From Pseudoxanthomonas sp. SL93 (GTDB taxonomy: Bacteria > Pseudomonadota > Gammaproteobacteria > Xanthomonadales > Xanthomonadaceae), in NCBI RefSeq assembly GCF_026625825.1, contig NZ_CP113065.1, forward strand, positions 1,798,001-1,862,000: a stretch of DNA of 64,000 bases. Reading direction: 5' to 3'. How positions within the stretch are numbered: position 1 is the first letter of the stretch; each line of letters begins with the position of its first letter. The notes below the pieces were generated by a model, which ran no database searches, had not been told where the DNA came from, and saw only the letters and a program-made list of their open reading frames with translations. The position numbers were made by a program, and so were the translations under genes. Below, piece by piece: positions 1-9,984 of the stretch.

Positions 1-751
1 TCGCCTTCTGCCGCCGGATGTTCTGCGTATGCCACTGGAAGGCCACGCATGCGCCCGCCTGGGTGGAATCGCACAAGGTCCGCGTCACGAAGAAGCCATG
101 CTTGCCATCACTGGCCAGGCGGCTGCGTATCAGTGCGGGGGCATGCGAAAAGCCCTCCTGGTACACCTGCCATTGACTGTATTCCTTGCCTTCCATCACC
201 GTGTAGAACAACAGGCCGGGCGGCAGGCCTTCGGGGGTATGCCGCGTCCCGCGCTTTGCCAGCAACGCCAGCGCTTCTTCAACGGTGTCGCCCGGGATCG
301 GCAGCGGGTCCTGGATGTAGCCATCCACGGTGCCGTCTTCATCCACCGTCACCGGCGATACCCGGTCTTCCGGGCCGAGCCTGGCCAGGAAGGGGTTGTA
401 GGGCGGCTCGCCCATGCTGAAATCGACCGGCATGCGGACGCGTCCGGGCACAGGCCTGCCCTTCTCGCGTGCGGGGGAAAACTTCCACTGGCGGGCAGCC
501 TCGACGGCGGCCGTATCGAGCAGCTGACTCTTCGACGTCACCTCGACCAGCACGTCCTCCACCTTGCCCGTCTCACCGATCGTCAGCACCAGCACGGTGG
601 TGCCTTCGACGCCGGCGCGAGCCGCTTCCGGGGGATAGCGGGGTGGCGCGCTTTCGATCACTTTCGCATCGGCATCCGGCGGGTCCTTCGTCTCCGCATG
701 CGCGGCGAAGGTCGCGGCCATGAGCAGCAATCCGGCAAGCAGGTGCTTCAT
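1..751 (-). CDS. TonB C-terminal-domain protein, 3' end cut by window edge
   Basis: About 250 residues are visible, from an ATG at 751 down to base 1, with no stop reached, so the C-terminus is missing. The first 19 residues form a signal peptide (MKHLLAGLLLMAATFAAHA). Next comes a TonB C-terminal-type module at about residues 30-105, with PPRYPPEAARAGVEGTTVL followed by a VEAARQWKFSPA segment, the usual signature of TonB/energy-transducer family C-termini. The protein lacks the N-terminal membrane anchor and the long Pro-rich linker of true TonB, so it is probably a periplasmic TonB-like protein rather than an ExbBD partner. The region after residue 110 is not recognised. It lies 64 bp downstream of the histidine phosphatase on the same strand. 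The family assignment is firm; the function is unknown. Confidence 0.8.
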   Translation of the reverse strand, partial: MKHLLAGLLLMAATFAAHAETKDPPDADAKVIESAPPRYPPEAARAGVEGTTVLVLTIGETGKVEDVLVEVTSKSQLLDTAAVEAARQWKFSPAREKGRPVPGRVRMPVDFSMGEPPYNPFLARLGPEDRVSPVTVDEDGTVDGYIQDPLPIPGDTVEEALALLAKRGTRHTPEGLPPGLLFYTVMEGKEYSQWQVYQEGFSHAPALIRSRLASDGKHGFFVTRTLCDSTQAGACVAFQWHTQNIRRQKA

Positions 752-815
752 CCTCATTCCCCCTGATGGCAATGGCCTCGCATGCCACCACGCGGCGGCG
801 TGCGTTGCCGTGACC

Positions 816-1460
816 TCATAACGCCCGATGCTTCGCCTCGCCGAAGAAGGGCGTGTGGTGGGCGCAGTCGTTCAGGCGTACCACTTCCAGCCGGTCCACG
901 TCCGGCCCTTCCAGCAGGTTGAGCGTGGTCGGCGCCTGGCGGAAGCTCCACAGCTTGGCGATCGGCAGGCCCAGGATGCGGCACAGCAGGACGCGGTTGA
1001 CGGCGTCGTGCGCGACGATCAGCAGCGTGTCGTCATCGCCCAGTCCCTCCGACGCACGCGCGAGGCCACGCCACGAACGGTCCAGCACCTGGCGCAACGA
1101 TTCGCCGCCCGGCATCAGCACGGTGTCCGGCTCTTCGCGCCACGCCAGCAGGCGGGCGGGATCCTTGTCCTGGATCTCGCTGGCCAGCAGGCCTTCCCAT
1201 TCACCGTGTGCGATCTCCTGCAGGTCCGCATCCGTCTGCAGCATGTCGGCACGCGCATCACCCAGCGCCAGCCGCGCGGTGAGCTGCGCACGGGACAGCG
1301 GCGAGGCCACCGCGCGATCGATCCGCACGTCCTTCAGCCGCTGGCCCAGCGCGGTTGCCTGGCCTTCGCCGACAGGCGACAACGGGATGTCGATCTGGCC
1401 CTGGTAACGGCCTTCGGCGTTCCACGGCGTTTCGCCGTGACGGGCAAGCAGGATGCGCAT
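816..1460 (-). CDS. Histidine phosphatase family protein (GpmB/CobC-like)
   Basis: A 214-residue member of the phosphoglycerate-mutase/acid-phosphatase superfamily. The catalytic RHG motif is at residues 7-9 (LLARHGETPWN), and the second catalytic His is in LLIVAHDAVNR at residue 151. An acidic HGEWEGLL segment near residues 85-92 supplies the likely proton donor. Length and motif spacing fit the small cofactor-dependent phosphatases (GpmB, CobC, PhoE), which act on small phosphate esters in the cytoplasm. The natural substrate cannot be read from sequence, and no cobalamin genes lie nearby to support a CobC role. It starts at the ATG next to the visible end of the ORF. Confidence 0.88.
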   Translation of the reverse strand: MRILLARHGETPWNAEGRYQGQIDIPLSPVGEGQATALGQRLKDVRIDRAVASPLSRAQLTARLALGDARADMLQTDADLQEIAHGEWEGLLASEIQDKDPARLLAWREEPDTVLMPGGESLRQVLDRSWRGLARASEGLGDDDTLLIVAHDAVNRVLLCRILGLPIAKLWSFRQAPTTLNLLEGPDVDRLEVVRLNDCAHHTPFFGEAKHRAL

Positions 1461-1590
1461 GCGTCAGTCTGTCCATTCGAGGGAAGCGGCCCGCTTCCGG
1501 AGGCCGGAAACGAAGACGGGAGCGGATGATAACCGCTCCCGTCCCGTGTCCGCCGATGGCGTGGCGGCGATCAGACCAATGTGCGACCGC

Positions 1591-3783
1591 TTACTTGCCC
1601 ACGCCCATTTCCTTCAGCAACTGCGGCGCCGGGTAGACCTCCTGCATGATCCAGCGCAGGTAGCGGCCATCCACGGCGATCATGCGGGTCATCTTGGGGT
1701 CGAACACCCAGTTGGAGCTGACCGATTCCCAGTTGCCGTCGAAGGCCAGGCCGATCAGCTTGCCGTGCGCATCCAGCACCGGCGAGCCGGAGTTGCCGCC
1801 GGTGATGTCCAGGTCGGACAGGTAGTTCACCGGCACCGAACCGAGGCGCTTGTCTTCGAGCCCGCCATAGCGCTTGGCCGCCACGGCGTCGAGCAGCGCT
1901 TTCGGCGAGTCGAACGGATCCTGCCCGGTCTCCTTCGCCACCACGCCTTCCAGCGTGGTGAACGGCGTGTATTCCACGCCGTCCTTCGGCGCGTAACCCA
2001 TCACGTTGCCGAAGGTGATGCGCAGGGACAGGTTGGCGTCGGGATAGACGAACTCGCCCTGGCTCTTCTTGTAGTCCGCCAACGCCTGCAGATAGACCGG
2101 GCGCGCGGCCAGGTTCTCGCCGGCGCGCGTCTTGCGCTCCTGTTCCAGCGTCAGCAGCGTGGGCATCACGGCGACGGCGTACTGGCCGCTGCTCACGGCG
2201 ACGGCGTACTGGATGGCCGGGTCGCTGCTGGCCTCGAAGGCCTTGCGGTCGGCCGCGAACCACTTCAGGCGTTCCTCGGTGCTGCCCAGCTTCGTCGCGG
2301 CCAGGCGGTCCAGCGCGCGCTTCACCGCCGTCGCATCATTGCCGCCCAGCCACGCGTCCACCGCCGCCACGCGTTGCGCCGCGGGCAGCTTCAGGTATTC
2401 GTTCAACCAGTATTCCTGCAACTGGCGGTCCATGGCGGGTACGTAACGGCGCTCGAGCTGCTTCAGGCCGCCTTCGATGGCGGGCAGGTCGCGTTCCTGG
2501 TAACCGGATTCGCGCTCGGCATTGGGCTTCTCGCGCTCGATCGACAACCGGTACAGCTGCGCGGCGACGCCGACGGTGCCCGTGTTGTGGAACTGGCCCA
2601 GGGTGATGTCGCGGTCGCGGGTGGCCTTGCCCTGCTCAAGCAACGCGATGAGCGTGGCATGCGCGTCCAGCGCCGCCTGCCCCTTCGCGCCCTGCCCCTT
2701 CAGCCACGCCAGCACCGCGGCTTCCTCGGCCTGTTTCTGGCCGGCGGCATCAATGCGCTTGAAGCCTTCCAGCTGGCCGTCGTAGTTCTTGCTGGTGTTG
2801 TTCCACCCGGCCATCGTGCTGGCGTACTTCACCTGGATGTCCGGGTTCTTCTTGCCCGCGTCGCCGACCAGCGCGATCAGGTTCTTGTAGTGGCGGCCGA
2901 TGGTCGGGTAGGTCCACGCGGCGGTGTTGTCGAACTCGGCGGCCAGCGCGTAGCGGTTGGTGGAACCCGGGTAGCCCGCCACCATCACGAAATCGCCCAC
3001 GCCCAGCGGCTTGTCGGCGAATGTCAGCCAGTGCTTGGGCTGGTACGGCACGTTGTCCTTCGAGAATGCGGCCGGCTTGCCGTCCTTGCCGACGTAGGCG
3101 CGGTAGAACGCGAAGTCGCCGGTGTGGCGTGGCCACATCCAGTTGTCGATGTCACCGCCGTACTTGCCCACGCTGCCGGGGGGCCCATACGCCAGGCGCA
3201 CGTCCTTGATCTCCAGGTTCTTGAACAGGCGGTAGGTGTTGCCGCCGGAGAAGCTGTAGAGGCGGCAGCGGAAACCGGCATCGGCTTCGCAGTCGGCGAT
3301 CAGCTTCTTCTCGAACGCTTCCAGCGCCTTGGTCCGGGCCAGTGGATTGTCGCCGGCACCGGCGATGACGGCTTTCGCTTCCGTGGTGACGTCCTGGATG
3401 TCGTCCAGCACGAACACGCGCGCATTGGGCCCGGCACTGACTTCATCGGCCGTGGTCGGCGCGTTGAAGCCATTCCTGATCAGGTTGTTCTCCGGGGTGG
3501 AATTCAGCTGGATGGCGCCGTACGCGCAGTGGTGGTTGGTGACCACCAGGCCGTTGGGCGACACGAAGCTGGCGGTGCAGCCGCCCAGCGCGACCACCGC
3601 CCCCATCGGGTCGCCGGTCAGGTTGGACAGCTGCTGCGGCGACAGCTTCAGGCCGGCTTTCTTCAACGGACCGGCGATCTCCGGCAATTGCTGCGGCACC
3701 CACATGCCTTCACCGGCATGGACAAGACCCGCCGGCACCAGGCAGGCGGCGGCAAGCGAAACGGCAAGCAGGTTGAGACGCAT
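1591..3783 (-). CDS. S46 family dipeptidyl-peptidase (DPP7-type)
   Basis: A 730-residue exported serine dipeptidyl-peptidase that removes dipeptides from the N-termini of oligopeptides in the periplasm. I chose the ATG at 3783 because it is preceded by AGGGGA and begins a clean signal peptide (MRLNLLAVSLAAACLVPAGLVHA); the ORF extends 16 codons further without a ribosome site. The S46 catalytic triad is visible: His85 in VVTNHHCAYGA, Asp223 in PRHTGDFAFYR and Ser665 in TGGNSGSPV. The residue 18 positions after the catalytic Ser is Gly683 (FDGNWE). In the family, Gly here marks the DPP7/DAP BII type, which prefers hydrophobic P1 residues, and Arg marks DPP11. The specificity call is inferred. 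A TACAAT sequence at 3813-3818 is a possible -10 element. Confidence 0.93.
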   Translation of the reverse strand: MRLNLLAVSLAAACLVPAGLVHAGEGMWVPQQLPEIAGPLKKAGLKLSPQQLSNLTGDPMGAVVALGGCTASFVSPNGLVVTNHHCAYGAIQLNSTPENNLIRNGFNAPTTADEVSAGPNARVFVLDDIQDVTTEAKAVIAGAGDNPLARTKALEAFEKKLIADCEADAGFRCRLYSFSGGNTYRLFKNLEIKDVRLAYGPPGSVGKYGGDIDNWMWPRHTGDFAFYRAYVGKDGKPAAFSKDNVPYQPKHWLTFADKPLGVGDFVMVAGYPGSTNRYALAAEFDNTAAWTYPTIGRHYKNLIALVGDAGKKNPDIQVKYASTMAGWNNTSKNYDGQLEGFKRIDAAGQKQAEEAAVLAWLKGQGAKGQAALDAHATLIALLEQGKATRDRDITLGQFHNTGTVGVAAQLYRLSIEREKPNAERESGYQERDLPAIEGGLKQLERRYVPAMDRQLQEYWLNEYLKLPAAQRVAAVDAWLGGNDATAVKRALDRLAATKLGSTEERLKWFAADRKAFEASSDPAIQYAVAVSSGQYAVAVMPTLLTLEQERKTRAGENLAARPVYLQALADYKKSQGEFVYPDANLSLRITFGNVMGYAPKDGVEYTPFTTLEGVVAKETGQDPFDSPKALLDAVAAKRYGGLEDKRLGSVPVNYLSDLDITGGNSGSPVLDAHGKLIGLAFDGNWESVSSNWVFDPKMTRMIAVDGRYLRWIMQEVYPAPQLLKEMGVGK

Positions 3784-3930
3784 GGAAATCCCCTGACGGT
3801 AATGAGCGTTAGATTGTAACGAAGCTGTCATGCCCGCCCGCCCATGACTTATGGGCTATGCGACGGCGCCCCGTGAACGGATTCCGGGCCGTCAACCGGC
3901 GGTGCAACATGGCGCTCGCGGCCGGGGGCA

Positions 3931-3936
3931 TATAAT
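3931..3936 (+). promoter_or_regulatory. Candidate -10 element for tdh
   Basis: A perfect TATAAT lies 32 bp before the tdh ATG. I see no good -35 hexamer at 16-18 bp upstream, so it may depend on an activator. Confidence 0.5.
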
Positions 3937-3968
3937 CCGCGCCTACTTTTTCGTGGATCGGCACCCCA

Positions 3969-5003
3969 ATGGCGCAAACAATGAAGGCCCTCGTCAAGCG
4001 CGAGGCCGGCAAGGGCATCTGGATGGAAGAGCTGCCGGTACCGCAGCCCGGCCCCAACGAGGTGCTGATCAAGCTGGAGAAGACCGCCATCTGCGGCACC
4101 GACCTGCACATCTACCTGTGGGACGAGTGGAGCCAGCGCACCATCAAGCCCGGCCTGACCATCGGTCATGAATTCGTGGGTCGCATCGCGCAGCTCGGGT
4201 CCGCCGTCACCGGTTACGACGTCGGCCAGCGCGTGTCGGCCGAAGGCCACATCGTCTGCGGCCATTGCCGCAACTGCCGCGGCGGCCGCCAGCACCTGTG
4301 CCCGAACACCGTCGGCATCGGCGTGAACCGCAACGGCGCGTTCGCCGAGTACATGGTGATGCCGGCCAGCAACCTGTGGCCGATCCCGGACCAGATCCCC
4401 AGCGAGCTGGCCGCGTTCTTCGACCCTTACGGCAATGCGGCGCACTGCGCGCTGGAGTTCGACGTGGTCGGCGAAGACGTGCTGATCACCGGCGCCGGCC
4501 CCATCGGCATCATCGCCGCCGGCATCTGCAAGCACATCGGCGCGCGCAACGTGGTGGTGACCGACGTCAACGACTTCCGCCTGAAGCTGGCGGCCGACAT
4601 GGGCGCCACCCGCGTGGTCAATGTGTCGAACACCTCGTTGAAAGACGTGATGGCCGACCTGCACATGGAAGGCTTCGACGTCGGCCTCGAGATGAGCGGC
4701 AATCCGCGCGCCTTCAACGACATGCTGGACTGCATGTACCACGGCGGCAAGATCGCCATGCTCGGCATCATGCCCAAGGGTGCGGGCTGCGACTGGGACA
4801 AGATCATCTTCAAGGGCCTCACCGTGCAGGGCATCTACGGCCGCCGGATGTACGAGACCTGGTACAAGATGACGCAGCTGGTGCTGGGTGGCTTCCCGCT
4901 GGGCAAGGTGCTGACGCACCAGTTGCCGGTCGATGATTTCCAGAAGGGCTTCGACCTGATGGAAGCCGGCAAGGCAGGCAAGGTGGTGCTCAGCTGGACG
5001 TGA
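3969..5003 (+). CDS. tdh: L-threonine 3-dehydrogenase
   Basis: Zinc-dependent medium-chain dehydrogenase of 344 residues that oxidises L-threonine to 2-amino-3-ketobutyrate with NAD+. Kbl (at 11638) then cleaves that product with CoA to glycine and acetyl-CoA. The sequence follows E. coli Tdh closely: the catalytic zinc Cys42 in [14 protein letters not shown], the GHEFVG segment, the structural-zinc cluster [15 protein letters not shown], and the Rossmann GAGPIG motif in [16 protein letters not shown] second ATG at codon 5 (MKALVKR) matches the E. coli start and may be the true one. Unlike in E. coli, kbl is not adjacent: a porin and a sulfate-uptake operon on the other strand lie between them. 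Confidence 0.96.
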   Translation: MAQTMKALVKREAGKGIWMEELPVPQPGPNEVLIKLEKTAICGTDLHIYLWDEWSQRTIKPGLTIGHEFVGRIAQLGSAVTGYDVGQRVSAEGHIVCGHCRNCRGGRQHLCPNTVGIGVNRNGAFAEYMVMPASNLWPIPDQIPSELAAFFDPYGNAAHCALEFDVVGEDVLITGAGPIGIIAAGICKHIGARNVVVTDVNDFRLKLAADMGATRVVNVSNTSLKDVMADLHMEGFDVGLEMSGNPRAFNDMLDCMYHGGKIAMLGIMPKGAGCDWDKIIFKGLTVQGIYGRRMYETWYKMTQLVLGGFPLGKVLTHQLPVDDFQKGFDLMEAGKAGKVVLSWT

Positions 5004-5025
5004 TCGCCGGTGAACGGCAGGCATG

Positions 5026-5053
5026 AAAAAGGGCGCCTTGCGGCGCCCTTTTT
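5026..5053. terminator. Bidirectional intrinsic terminator between tdh and the TorF-type porin
   Basis: A perfect 12-bp stem (AAAAAGGGCGCC / GGCGCCCTTTTT) with a 4-nt TTGC loop. The A and T runs on both sides let it end the converging tdh and porin transcripts. Confidence 0.92.
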
Positions 5054-5070
5054 CTTTCGTGCATCGCCGA

Positions 5071-5823
5071 TCAGGGAACGGCGACGGACACCGTGAACAC
5101 CAGGCCCGGCTTGTAGATGTCGGAGCCACGGCGCAGTTCTTCCGCGTCGGACCCGAACGTATCGTAGTAGCCCAGCGTGGCGGTGGCCGGGCCGAAGCCC
5201 TTCGACACGCTCACCGAGCCATCGAAAAAGTCCGCGCGGCCCGCATCGCCACCGGCATCGATCGAGGTATAGCCCGTCGTCGCGCCCAGCGAGAAGCCCG
5301 AGTCGCCGAGATCGTAGCTGGCGGACAGACCCGCATAGGTTTCCTCGGCACCGCTGTTGCTGTAGTCGTCCGCGTAGGCCAGCGTGCCGGCCACGGTCAG
5401 CGGACCGCTCCAGGTCACCTTGGCAATGTATTCGTTGTAGTCGATGTCGCCGTAACCGTCGGACGAGCCCTCGTAGGTGTAGCGCGTCACGCCGAGGTCG
5501 AGGTTCCAGGAATCGTTGAGGTCCGTGTTCCAGCCCACGAAGTAGTCGAATTCGAAGTTCGGGCCGCCTTCGCCGAAGTCCACATTCGAGCCCCATGCAC
5601 CCGCATACAGCCCGAAGGGTGCGGAGTACGTCAGGCCCGCCTGGAACGCCGGTTCGTTGTCCGTCTGCGACACGCCGCGGAACACGTAATCCGTGGTGAC
5701 GGCGAACGTCGCGCTGAGCGGGAACGAAGATTCCTCTTCCTCGGCTTCCTGCGCGAACGCGGACATGGGAAGGGCCAGCAGCAGGGCGGTGGCAAGGGCG
5801 GTGCAGAGCTTGACGGGCTTCAT
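5071..5823 (-). CDS. TorF family putative outer-membrane porin
   Basis: A 250-residue exported beta-barrel protein. I took the ATG at 5823, which follows AGGAGA and starts a typical signal peptide ending SAFA-QEA; the ORF extends 54 codons upstream without support. After a short acidic stretch (QEAEEEESS) the sequence alternates beta strands and contains ATFAVTTDYVFRGVSQTDNEPAFQ, the hallmark of the TorF/Gcw_chp family, with later DYFVGWNTDLND and SVSVSKGFGPATATLGYYDTFG. The family is an uncharacterised outer-membrane channel group of proteobacteria, and the substrate is unknown. It is transcribed toward tdh and shares the terminator at 5026-5053. Confidence 0.85.
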   Translation of the reverse strand: MKPVKLCTALATALLLALPMSAFAQEAEEEESSFPLSATFAVTTDYVFRGVSQTDNEPAFQAGLTYSAPFGLYAGAWGSNVDFGEGGPNFEFDYFVGWNTDLNDSWNLDLGVTRYTYEGSSDGYGDIDYNEYIAKVTWSGPLTVAGTLAYADDYSNSGAEETYAGLSASYDLGDSGFSLGATTGYTSIDAGGDAGRADFFDGSVSVSKGFGPATATLGYYDTFGSDAEELRRGSDIYKPGLVFTVSVAVP

Positions 5824-5930
5824 CCGGGTTCTCCTGTGGCGGTATGGCAGTGTGGGGAGTGCCTGCATGGCAGGTTGCGATGCCGGTAGCGAAACCGTAA
5901 TCACAACTTCACGGTTTTTTAACCGACTCG

Positions 5931-5960
5931 ATATTGCGACGCAACAATCCCTGCCGTCAA
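5931..5960 (-). promoter_or_regulatory. Possible promoter of the TorF-type porin gene
   Basis: On the minus strand TTGACG (5955-5960) is followed after 18 bp by CAATAT (5931-5936), about 108 bp before the porin ATG. The -10 match is modest. Confidence 0.35.
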
Positions 5961-6024
5961 GTACCTGCCGACACCCCGGTTGCATCCCGGGTTTCCTGCG
6001 CGAAACATGCCTGTTCTTGCACCT

Positions 6025-7095
6025 TCAGCGTGCCTGGGAAGCACCATCCCGGGGAAACCATCCGTACCGCTTGGGCACCAGCCGCACCGGTTGGCCCGGC
6101 TGGTTGTGCGGCCCCTCCTGTTCCGCGGGCAGCTCCACTTCCAGCTCCGCCCCACCCTGCTGCAGGCGTGTGCGAAGCCTCAGGCGCGGGCCGTTGCGCT
6201 GGGCGGCCAGGATGGTGGCTGGCCAACCTGCCTGTTCGTCATCGCTGGCTACGTGCAGGTCCTCCGGTCGCACGTAGACATCCGCGTCGCCATCCGCCTG
6301 CGGGGGATGCGCATCGCCCAGCGCCAGTCCCGCGACCTGCAGCCGGCTTCCCTTCCATTGCGCGGGCAGGCGATTGACCGCGCCGACGAAGGAATAGACG
6401 AACGGCGATGCGGGCACGTCATACGCTTCGGCCGGACTGCCCAGCTGTTCGATGCGGCCACGATTGAGGATGGCCACGCGGTCGGCAAGCTCGAGCGCTT
6501 CCTCCTGGTCGTGGGTGACGAAGATCGTGGTCAGGCCGGTGCGGTCGTGCAGTTCCCGCAACCAGCGGCGCAGATCGCGGCGCACCTGCGCATCCAGCGC
6601 ACCGAACGGCTCGTCCAGCAGCAGTACGCGCGGCTCGATGGCCAGCGCGCGGGCCAGCGCCACGCGCTGGCGCTGGCCACCGGAAAGCTGCGACGGATAG
6701 CGCGACGCCAACCCTTCCAGCTGCACCAGCGACAGCAGCTCGGCCACGCGCTCGCGGATGCGCGCATCCGGCAGCTTGCCCGGCCCGCGTCGCACGCGCA
6801 GGCCGAACGCCACGTTCTCCTGCACGGTCAGGTGGCGGAACAGCGCGTAGTGCTGGAACACGAATCCCGCGCGCCGCGCCTGCACGCTGAGCCGCGAGGC
6901 GTCGTCACCGTCGAACCAGACATTGCCAGCATCGGCCTGTTCCAGTCCGGCGATCACGCGCAGCAGGGTGGTCTTGCCGGACCCCGAAGGGCCCAGCAGC
7001 GCCAGCAGCTCGCCCTTGCGCACCTCCAGGCTGACGTCGTCCAGCGCGGCGAACGCGCCGAAACGCTTGCTGAGGTGTTCGATCTTGATGCCCAT
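6025..7095 (-). CDS. cysA: Sulfate/thiosulfate ABC transporter ATP-binding protein
   Basis: A 356-residue ATPase that powers sulfate import across the inner membrane together with CysT and CysW. The Walker [10 protein letters not shown] is at residues 35-43. The signature [15 protein letters not shown], Walker [13 protein letters not shown] and the switch His in THDQEEALE follow in order. After about residue 235 there is a C-terminal regulatory (TOBE-like) domain ending in a basic tail, as in CysA proteins of usual length. It is the last gene of the operon, starting 10 bp after cysW. CysA is assigned over other importer ATPases because the adjacent permeases and binding protein are clearly of the sulfate type. 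I see no obvious intrinsic terminator directly after it. Confidence 0.94.
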   Translation of the reverse strand: MGIKIEHLSKRFGAFAALDDVSLEVRKGELLALLGPSGSGKTTLLRVIAGLEQADAGNVWFDGDDASRLSVQARRAGFVFQHYALFRHLTVQENVAFGLRVRRGPGKLPDARIRERVAELLSLVQLEGLASRYPSQLSGGQRQRVALARALAIEPRVLLLDEPFGALDAQVRRDLRRWLRELHDRTGLTTIFVTHDQEEALELADRVAILNRGRIEQLGSPAEAYDVPASPFVYSFVGAVNRLPAQWKGSRLQVAGLALGDAHPPQADGDADVYVRPEDLHVASDDEQAGWPATILAAQRNGPRLRLRTRLQQGGAELEVELPAEQEGPHNQPGQPVRLVPKRYGWFPRDGASQAR

Positions 7096-7105
7096 GGCGC
7101 GGTTC

Positions 7106-8083
7106 TCAGTGGCGGTGGTTGGCCGCCAGCGATTCGCCGTGCCGCCATTCCAGGTAGGACTTCAACACCAGCGTGACCAGGGCAGTCAACGCCAGCAGCG
7201 ATGCCGCGGCGAACGCGGCGCTGTACGCATACTCGTTGTAGAGGATCTCCACATGCAGCGGCAGCGTATTGGTGCGGCCGCGGATGTGCCCCGACACCAC
7301 CGATACCGCGCCGAACTCGCCCAGGGCACGCGCACTGCACAGCAGCACCCCGTACAGCAGTGCCCAGCGGATGTTGGGCAATGTCACCCGCCAGAAGGTC
7401 TGCCAGCCGCTCGCGCCCAGGGTGAGCGCGGCCAGCTCTTCGTCGACCCCCTGCTGCTCCATCAACGGCATCAGTTCCCGGGCGATGAACGGGAAGGTCA
7501 CGAAGATCGTCGCCAGCACGATGCCCGGCAGGGCGAAGATGATCTTCGGCAACTGCAGCGTGATCTCGCCCAGCAGGGGCAGCGACACGCGCCAGCCCTC
7601 GTCGATCAGCGCCCATGCCCAGCCCTGGGCACCGAAGATCAAGACGAAGATCAGCCCCGCCACCACGGGCGAGACCGCGAACGGCAGGTCGATCAGCGTG
7701 ACCAGCCAGCGCTTGCCCGGGAAGTCATGCTTGCTGACCGCCCACGCGGCGGCCACGCCGAACAGCAGGTTAAGCGGCACCACGATGGCGGTCACCGCCA
7801 GCGTCAGCTTCACCGCCGCCAGCGCATCCGGCTCGGAGATCGCGGTGACGAAGGCGAGCCAGCCTCCGCGCAGCGCTTCCACGAACACCAGCAACAGCGG
7901 CAGCAACAGGAACGACAGCAGGAATCCCAGCGCGCCCAGGACGAGCAGCACCTGCACCCACACCGGCTCGGTGACGGCGGAACGCGCACGGATCCGTGCA
8001 GGCACGCGATGCTCGACGACAAGCGGCTCCACGACAAGCGACTCCGGGGGAAGGGCGATGACGGCGGTGGTGGCCTCGCTCAT
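7106..8083 (-). CDS. cysW: Sulfate ABC transporter permease CysW
   Basis: A 325-residue inner-membrane permease, the second transmembrane subunit of the sulfate importer. After an unusual hydrophilic N-terminal extension of about 40 residues, which contains the repeat [10 protein letters not shown], there are six predicted membrane spans. The cytoplasmic EAA loop ([19 protein letters not shown]) docks the CysA ATPase. The C-terminal half contains [33 protein letters not shown], typical of CysW. A single base separates its ATG from the cysT stop, indicating translational coupling. The longer N-terminus compared with E. coli CysW (291 residues) is the only oddity. Confidence 0.93.
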   Translation of the reverse strand: MSEATTAVIALPPESLVVEPLVVEHRVPARIRARSAVTEPVWVQVLLVLGALGFLLSFLLLPLLLVFVEALRGGWLAFVTAISEPDALAAVKLTLAVTAIVVPLNLLFGVAAAWAVSKHDFPGKRWLVTLIDLPFAVSPVVAGLIFVLIFGAQGWAWALIDEGWRVSLPLLGEITLQLPKIIFALPGIVLATIFVTFPFIARELMPLMEQQGVDEELAALTLGASGWQTFWRVTLPNIRWALLYGVLLCSARALGEFGAVSVVSGHIRGRTNTLPLHVEILYNEYAYSAAFAAASLLALTALVTLVLKSYLEWRHGESLAANHRH

Positions 8084-8084
8084 G

Positions 8085-8951
8085 CTAACCCCCTGCCTGC
8101 TTTTCCGCGCGCTGCAGGCGCGACTGCAGCGTGTTGATGACCAGCAGCAGCACGAACGACAGCAACAGCATCGCCGCGGCGATGGCGGTGGCGCCCTCGT
8201 AGTCGAATTCCTCCAGCTTGATAGTGATCAGCAATGGCGCGATCTCCGACACGCCAGGCAGGTTGCCGGCGATGAAGATCACCGACCCGTACTCGCCCAC
8301 GCCGCGTGCGAACGCCAGTGCGAACCCGGCCACCACCGCCGGCCACAACGCCGGCAGCACCACCCGCGTGACCGTCTGCCAGCGGCTCGCACCCAGCGTG
8401 GCGGCGGCTTCTTCCAACTCGTGTTCCACTTCGGCCAGCACCGGCTGCACCACGCGCACCACGAAAGGCAGGCCGATGAAGACCAGTGCCACCGTGATGC
8501 CCAGGGGCGTGTAGGCGACCTTGATGCCCGCCGCTTCCAGCCATTGCCCCAGCCAGCCCGTCGGCCCGTACAACGCCGTCAGGGCGATGCCCGCCACCGC
8601 GGTGGGCAAGGCGAACGGAAGGTCGATCATGGCGTCGAACAGGCGCTTGCCCGGAAAGCGGTAGCGCACGAACACCCAGGCCACCAGCGTCCCCATCACC
8701 GCGTTGAACGCGGCCGCCGCCAGCGCCGTGCCGAAGCTGATCCGCAAGGCCGCCAGCACGCGGGGTTCCGTCCACACCGCCCACAGGCCGGCAAACCCCA
8801 GACCGCTGGCCTTGACGAACACGCCCACCAGCGGGATAAGCACGATCAGCCCGAGCCACGCCAAGGTGTAGCCCAGGCTGATGCCGAAGCCGGGAATGAC
8901 GCGCCTGCGTCTCCCCGGCACCGGCAGTGGCGCGACCGTCGCGGTGGTCAT
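8085..8951 (-). CDS. cysT: Sulfate ABC transporter permease CysT
   Basis: A 288-residue inner-membrane permease (also called CysU), partner of CysW. I use the ATG at 8951 ([21 protein letters not shown]) because it overlaps the sbp stop codon as ATGA; the ORF extends 21 codons into sbp. Six membrane spans are predicted, starting with [18 protein letters not shown]. The EAA loop reads [19 protein letters not shown], and [17 protein letters not shown] is the signature stretch of the CysT/CysW family. Gene order (binding protein, cysT, cysW, cysA) is the conserved one for sulfate importers. Confidence 0.94.
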   Translation of the reverse strand: MTTATVAPLPVPGRRRRVIPGFGISLGYTLAWLGLIVLIPLVGVFVKASGLGFAGLWAVWTEPRVLAALRISFGTALAAAAFNAVMGTLVAWVFVRYRFPGKRLFDAMIDLPFALPTAVAGIALTALYGPTGWLGQWLEAAGIKVAYTPLGITVALVFIGLPFVVRVVQPVLAEVEHELEEAAATLGASRWQTVTRVVLPALWPAVVAGFALAFARGVGEYGSVIFIAGNLPGVSEIAPLLITIKLEEFDYEGATAIAAAMLLLSFVLLLVINTLQSRLQRAEKQAGG

Positions 8952-9967
8952 TTCGCCTGGATCTGGTCGAACACCCCACCGTCGGCGAAGTGCGTGGCCT
9001 GTGCCTTGGCCCACGAGCCGAAGGTACCGTCGATGGTCACCAGCTCAAGCTTGGGGAAGCGCGCCACGTCCTTCGGGTCCGCGTGCTGCGGATAACGCGG
9101 ACGGTAGTAGTGCTTGGCGGCCAGCCGCTGCCCCACCGGCGAGTAGAGGTACTGCAGGTAGGCCTGCGCCGCTTCACGCGTACCGTGCTTGTCGACATTG
9201 CGGTCCACCAGCGCCACCGGCGGCTCGGCCAGGATCGACAGCGACGGCACCACGATGTCGAACTTGTCAGGGCCCAGTTCCTCGATGGACAGGAAGGCCT
9301 CGTTTTCCCAGGCCAGCAGCACGTCGCCGATGCCGCGCTGCACGAACGTCGTGGTCGATCCGCGAGCGCCGGTATCCAGCACCGGCACGTTGCGGAACAG
9401 GGCACGCACGAAGTTGCGCGTCTTGGCTTCATCGCCCTTGAAGATCTTCAGGCCGTAGGCCCACGCCGCCAGGTAGTTCCAGCGTGCGCCACCGGACGTC
9501 TTGGGGTTGGGGGTGATGACCGAGACGCCCGGCTTCACCAGATCCACCCAGTCCTTGATGCGCTTGGGGTTGCCCTTGCGCACCAGGAAAACGATCGTCG
9601 ATGTGTAGGGCGCGCTGTTCTCCGGCAAGCGCTTCTGCCAGTTCGCCGGAAATAGTTTGGCGCGCTGCGAGATCGACTCGACGTCGTAGGCGAGCGCCAG
9701 CGTCACCACGTCGGCCTCAAGGCCGTCGATCACCGAGCGCGCCTGCTTGCCGGAGCCGCCGTGCGAGGTTTCGATGGCAACCTTCTGGCCCTTGTTCTTC
9801 TGCCAGTCGGCCGCGAACGCGGCATTGAACTCGCGGTAGAACTCGCGCGTCGGGTCGTACGACACGTTGAGCAGCTTGATGTCCTTGGCGCCAGCGGCAG
9901 CCGCCACGGTCAGGCCGAAGGCGAGAAGCGCGTTGCGCACATGGTGTCGGACGGTAGGGGTCGTCAT
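8948..9967 (-). CDS. sbp: Periplasmic sulfate-binding protein
   Basis: A 339-residue solute-binding protein that captures sulfate in the periplasm and delivers it to CysTW. The ATG at 9967 starts a signal peptide ([17 protein letters not shown]). The mature start [19 protein letters not shown], the [21 protein letters not shown] segment, and the [17 protein letters not shown] and [14 protein letters not shown] stretches are diagnostic of the Sbp/CysP family. Sbp and CysP (thiosulfate) are hard to separate by eye, so either name could apply. It starts 17 bp downstream of a porin gene, which feeds the same operon. Confidence 0.93.
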   Translation of the reverse strand: MTTPTVRHHVRNALLAFGLTVAAAAGAKDIKLLNVSYDPTREFYREFNAAFAADWQKNKGQKVAIETSHGGSGKQARSVIDGLEADVVTLALAYDVESISQRAKLFPANWQKRLPENSAPYTSTIVFLVRKGNPKRIKDWVDLVKPGVSVITPNPKTSGGARWNYLAAWAYGLKIFKGDEAKTRNFVRALFRNVPVLDTGARGSTTTFVQRGIGDVLLAWENEAFLSIEELGPDKFDIVVPSLSILAEPPVALVDRNVDKHGTREAAQAYLQYLYSPVGQRLAAKHYYRPRYPQHADPKDVARFPKLELVTIDGTFGSWAKAQATHFADGGVFDQIQAK

Positions 9968-9984
9968 GGTCTTCTCCAGGGGAA

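Noticed and set aside
1453..3819. 788-aa plus-strand ORF
   Set aside because: Antisense to the S46 peptidase gene; its protein has no recognisable domain and is an artefact of high GC with few stop codons.
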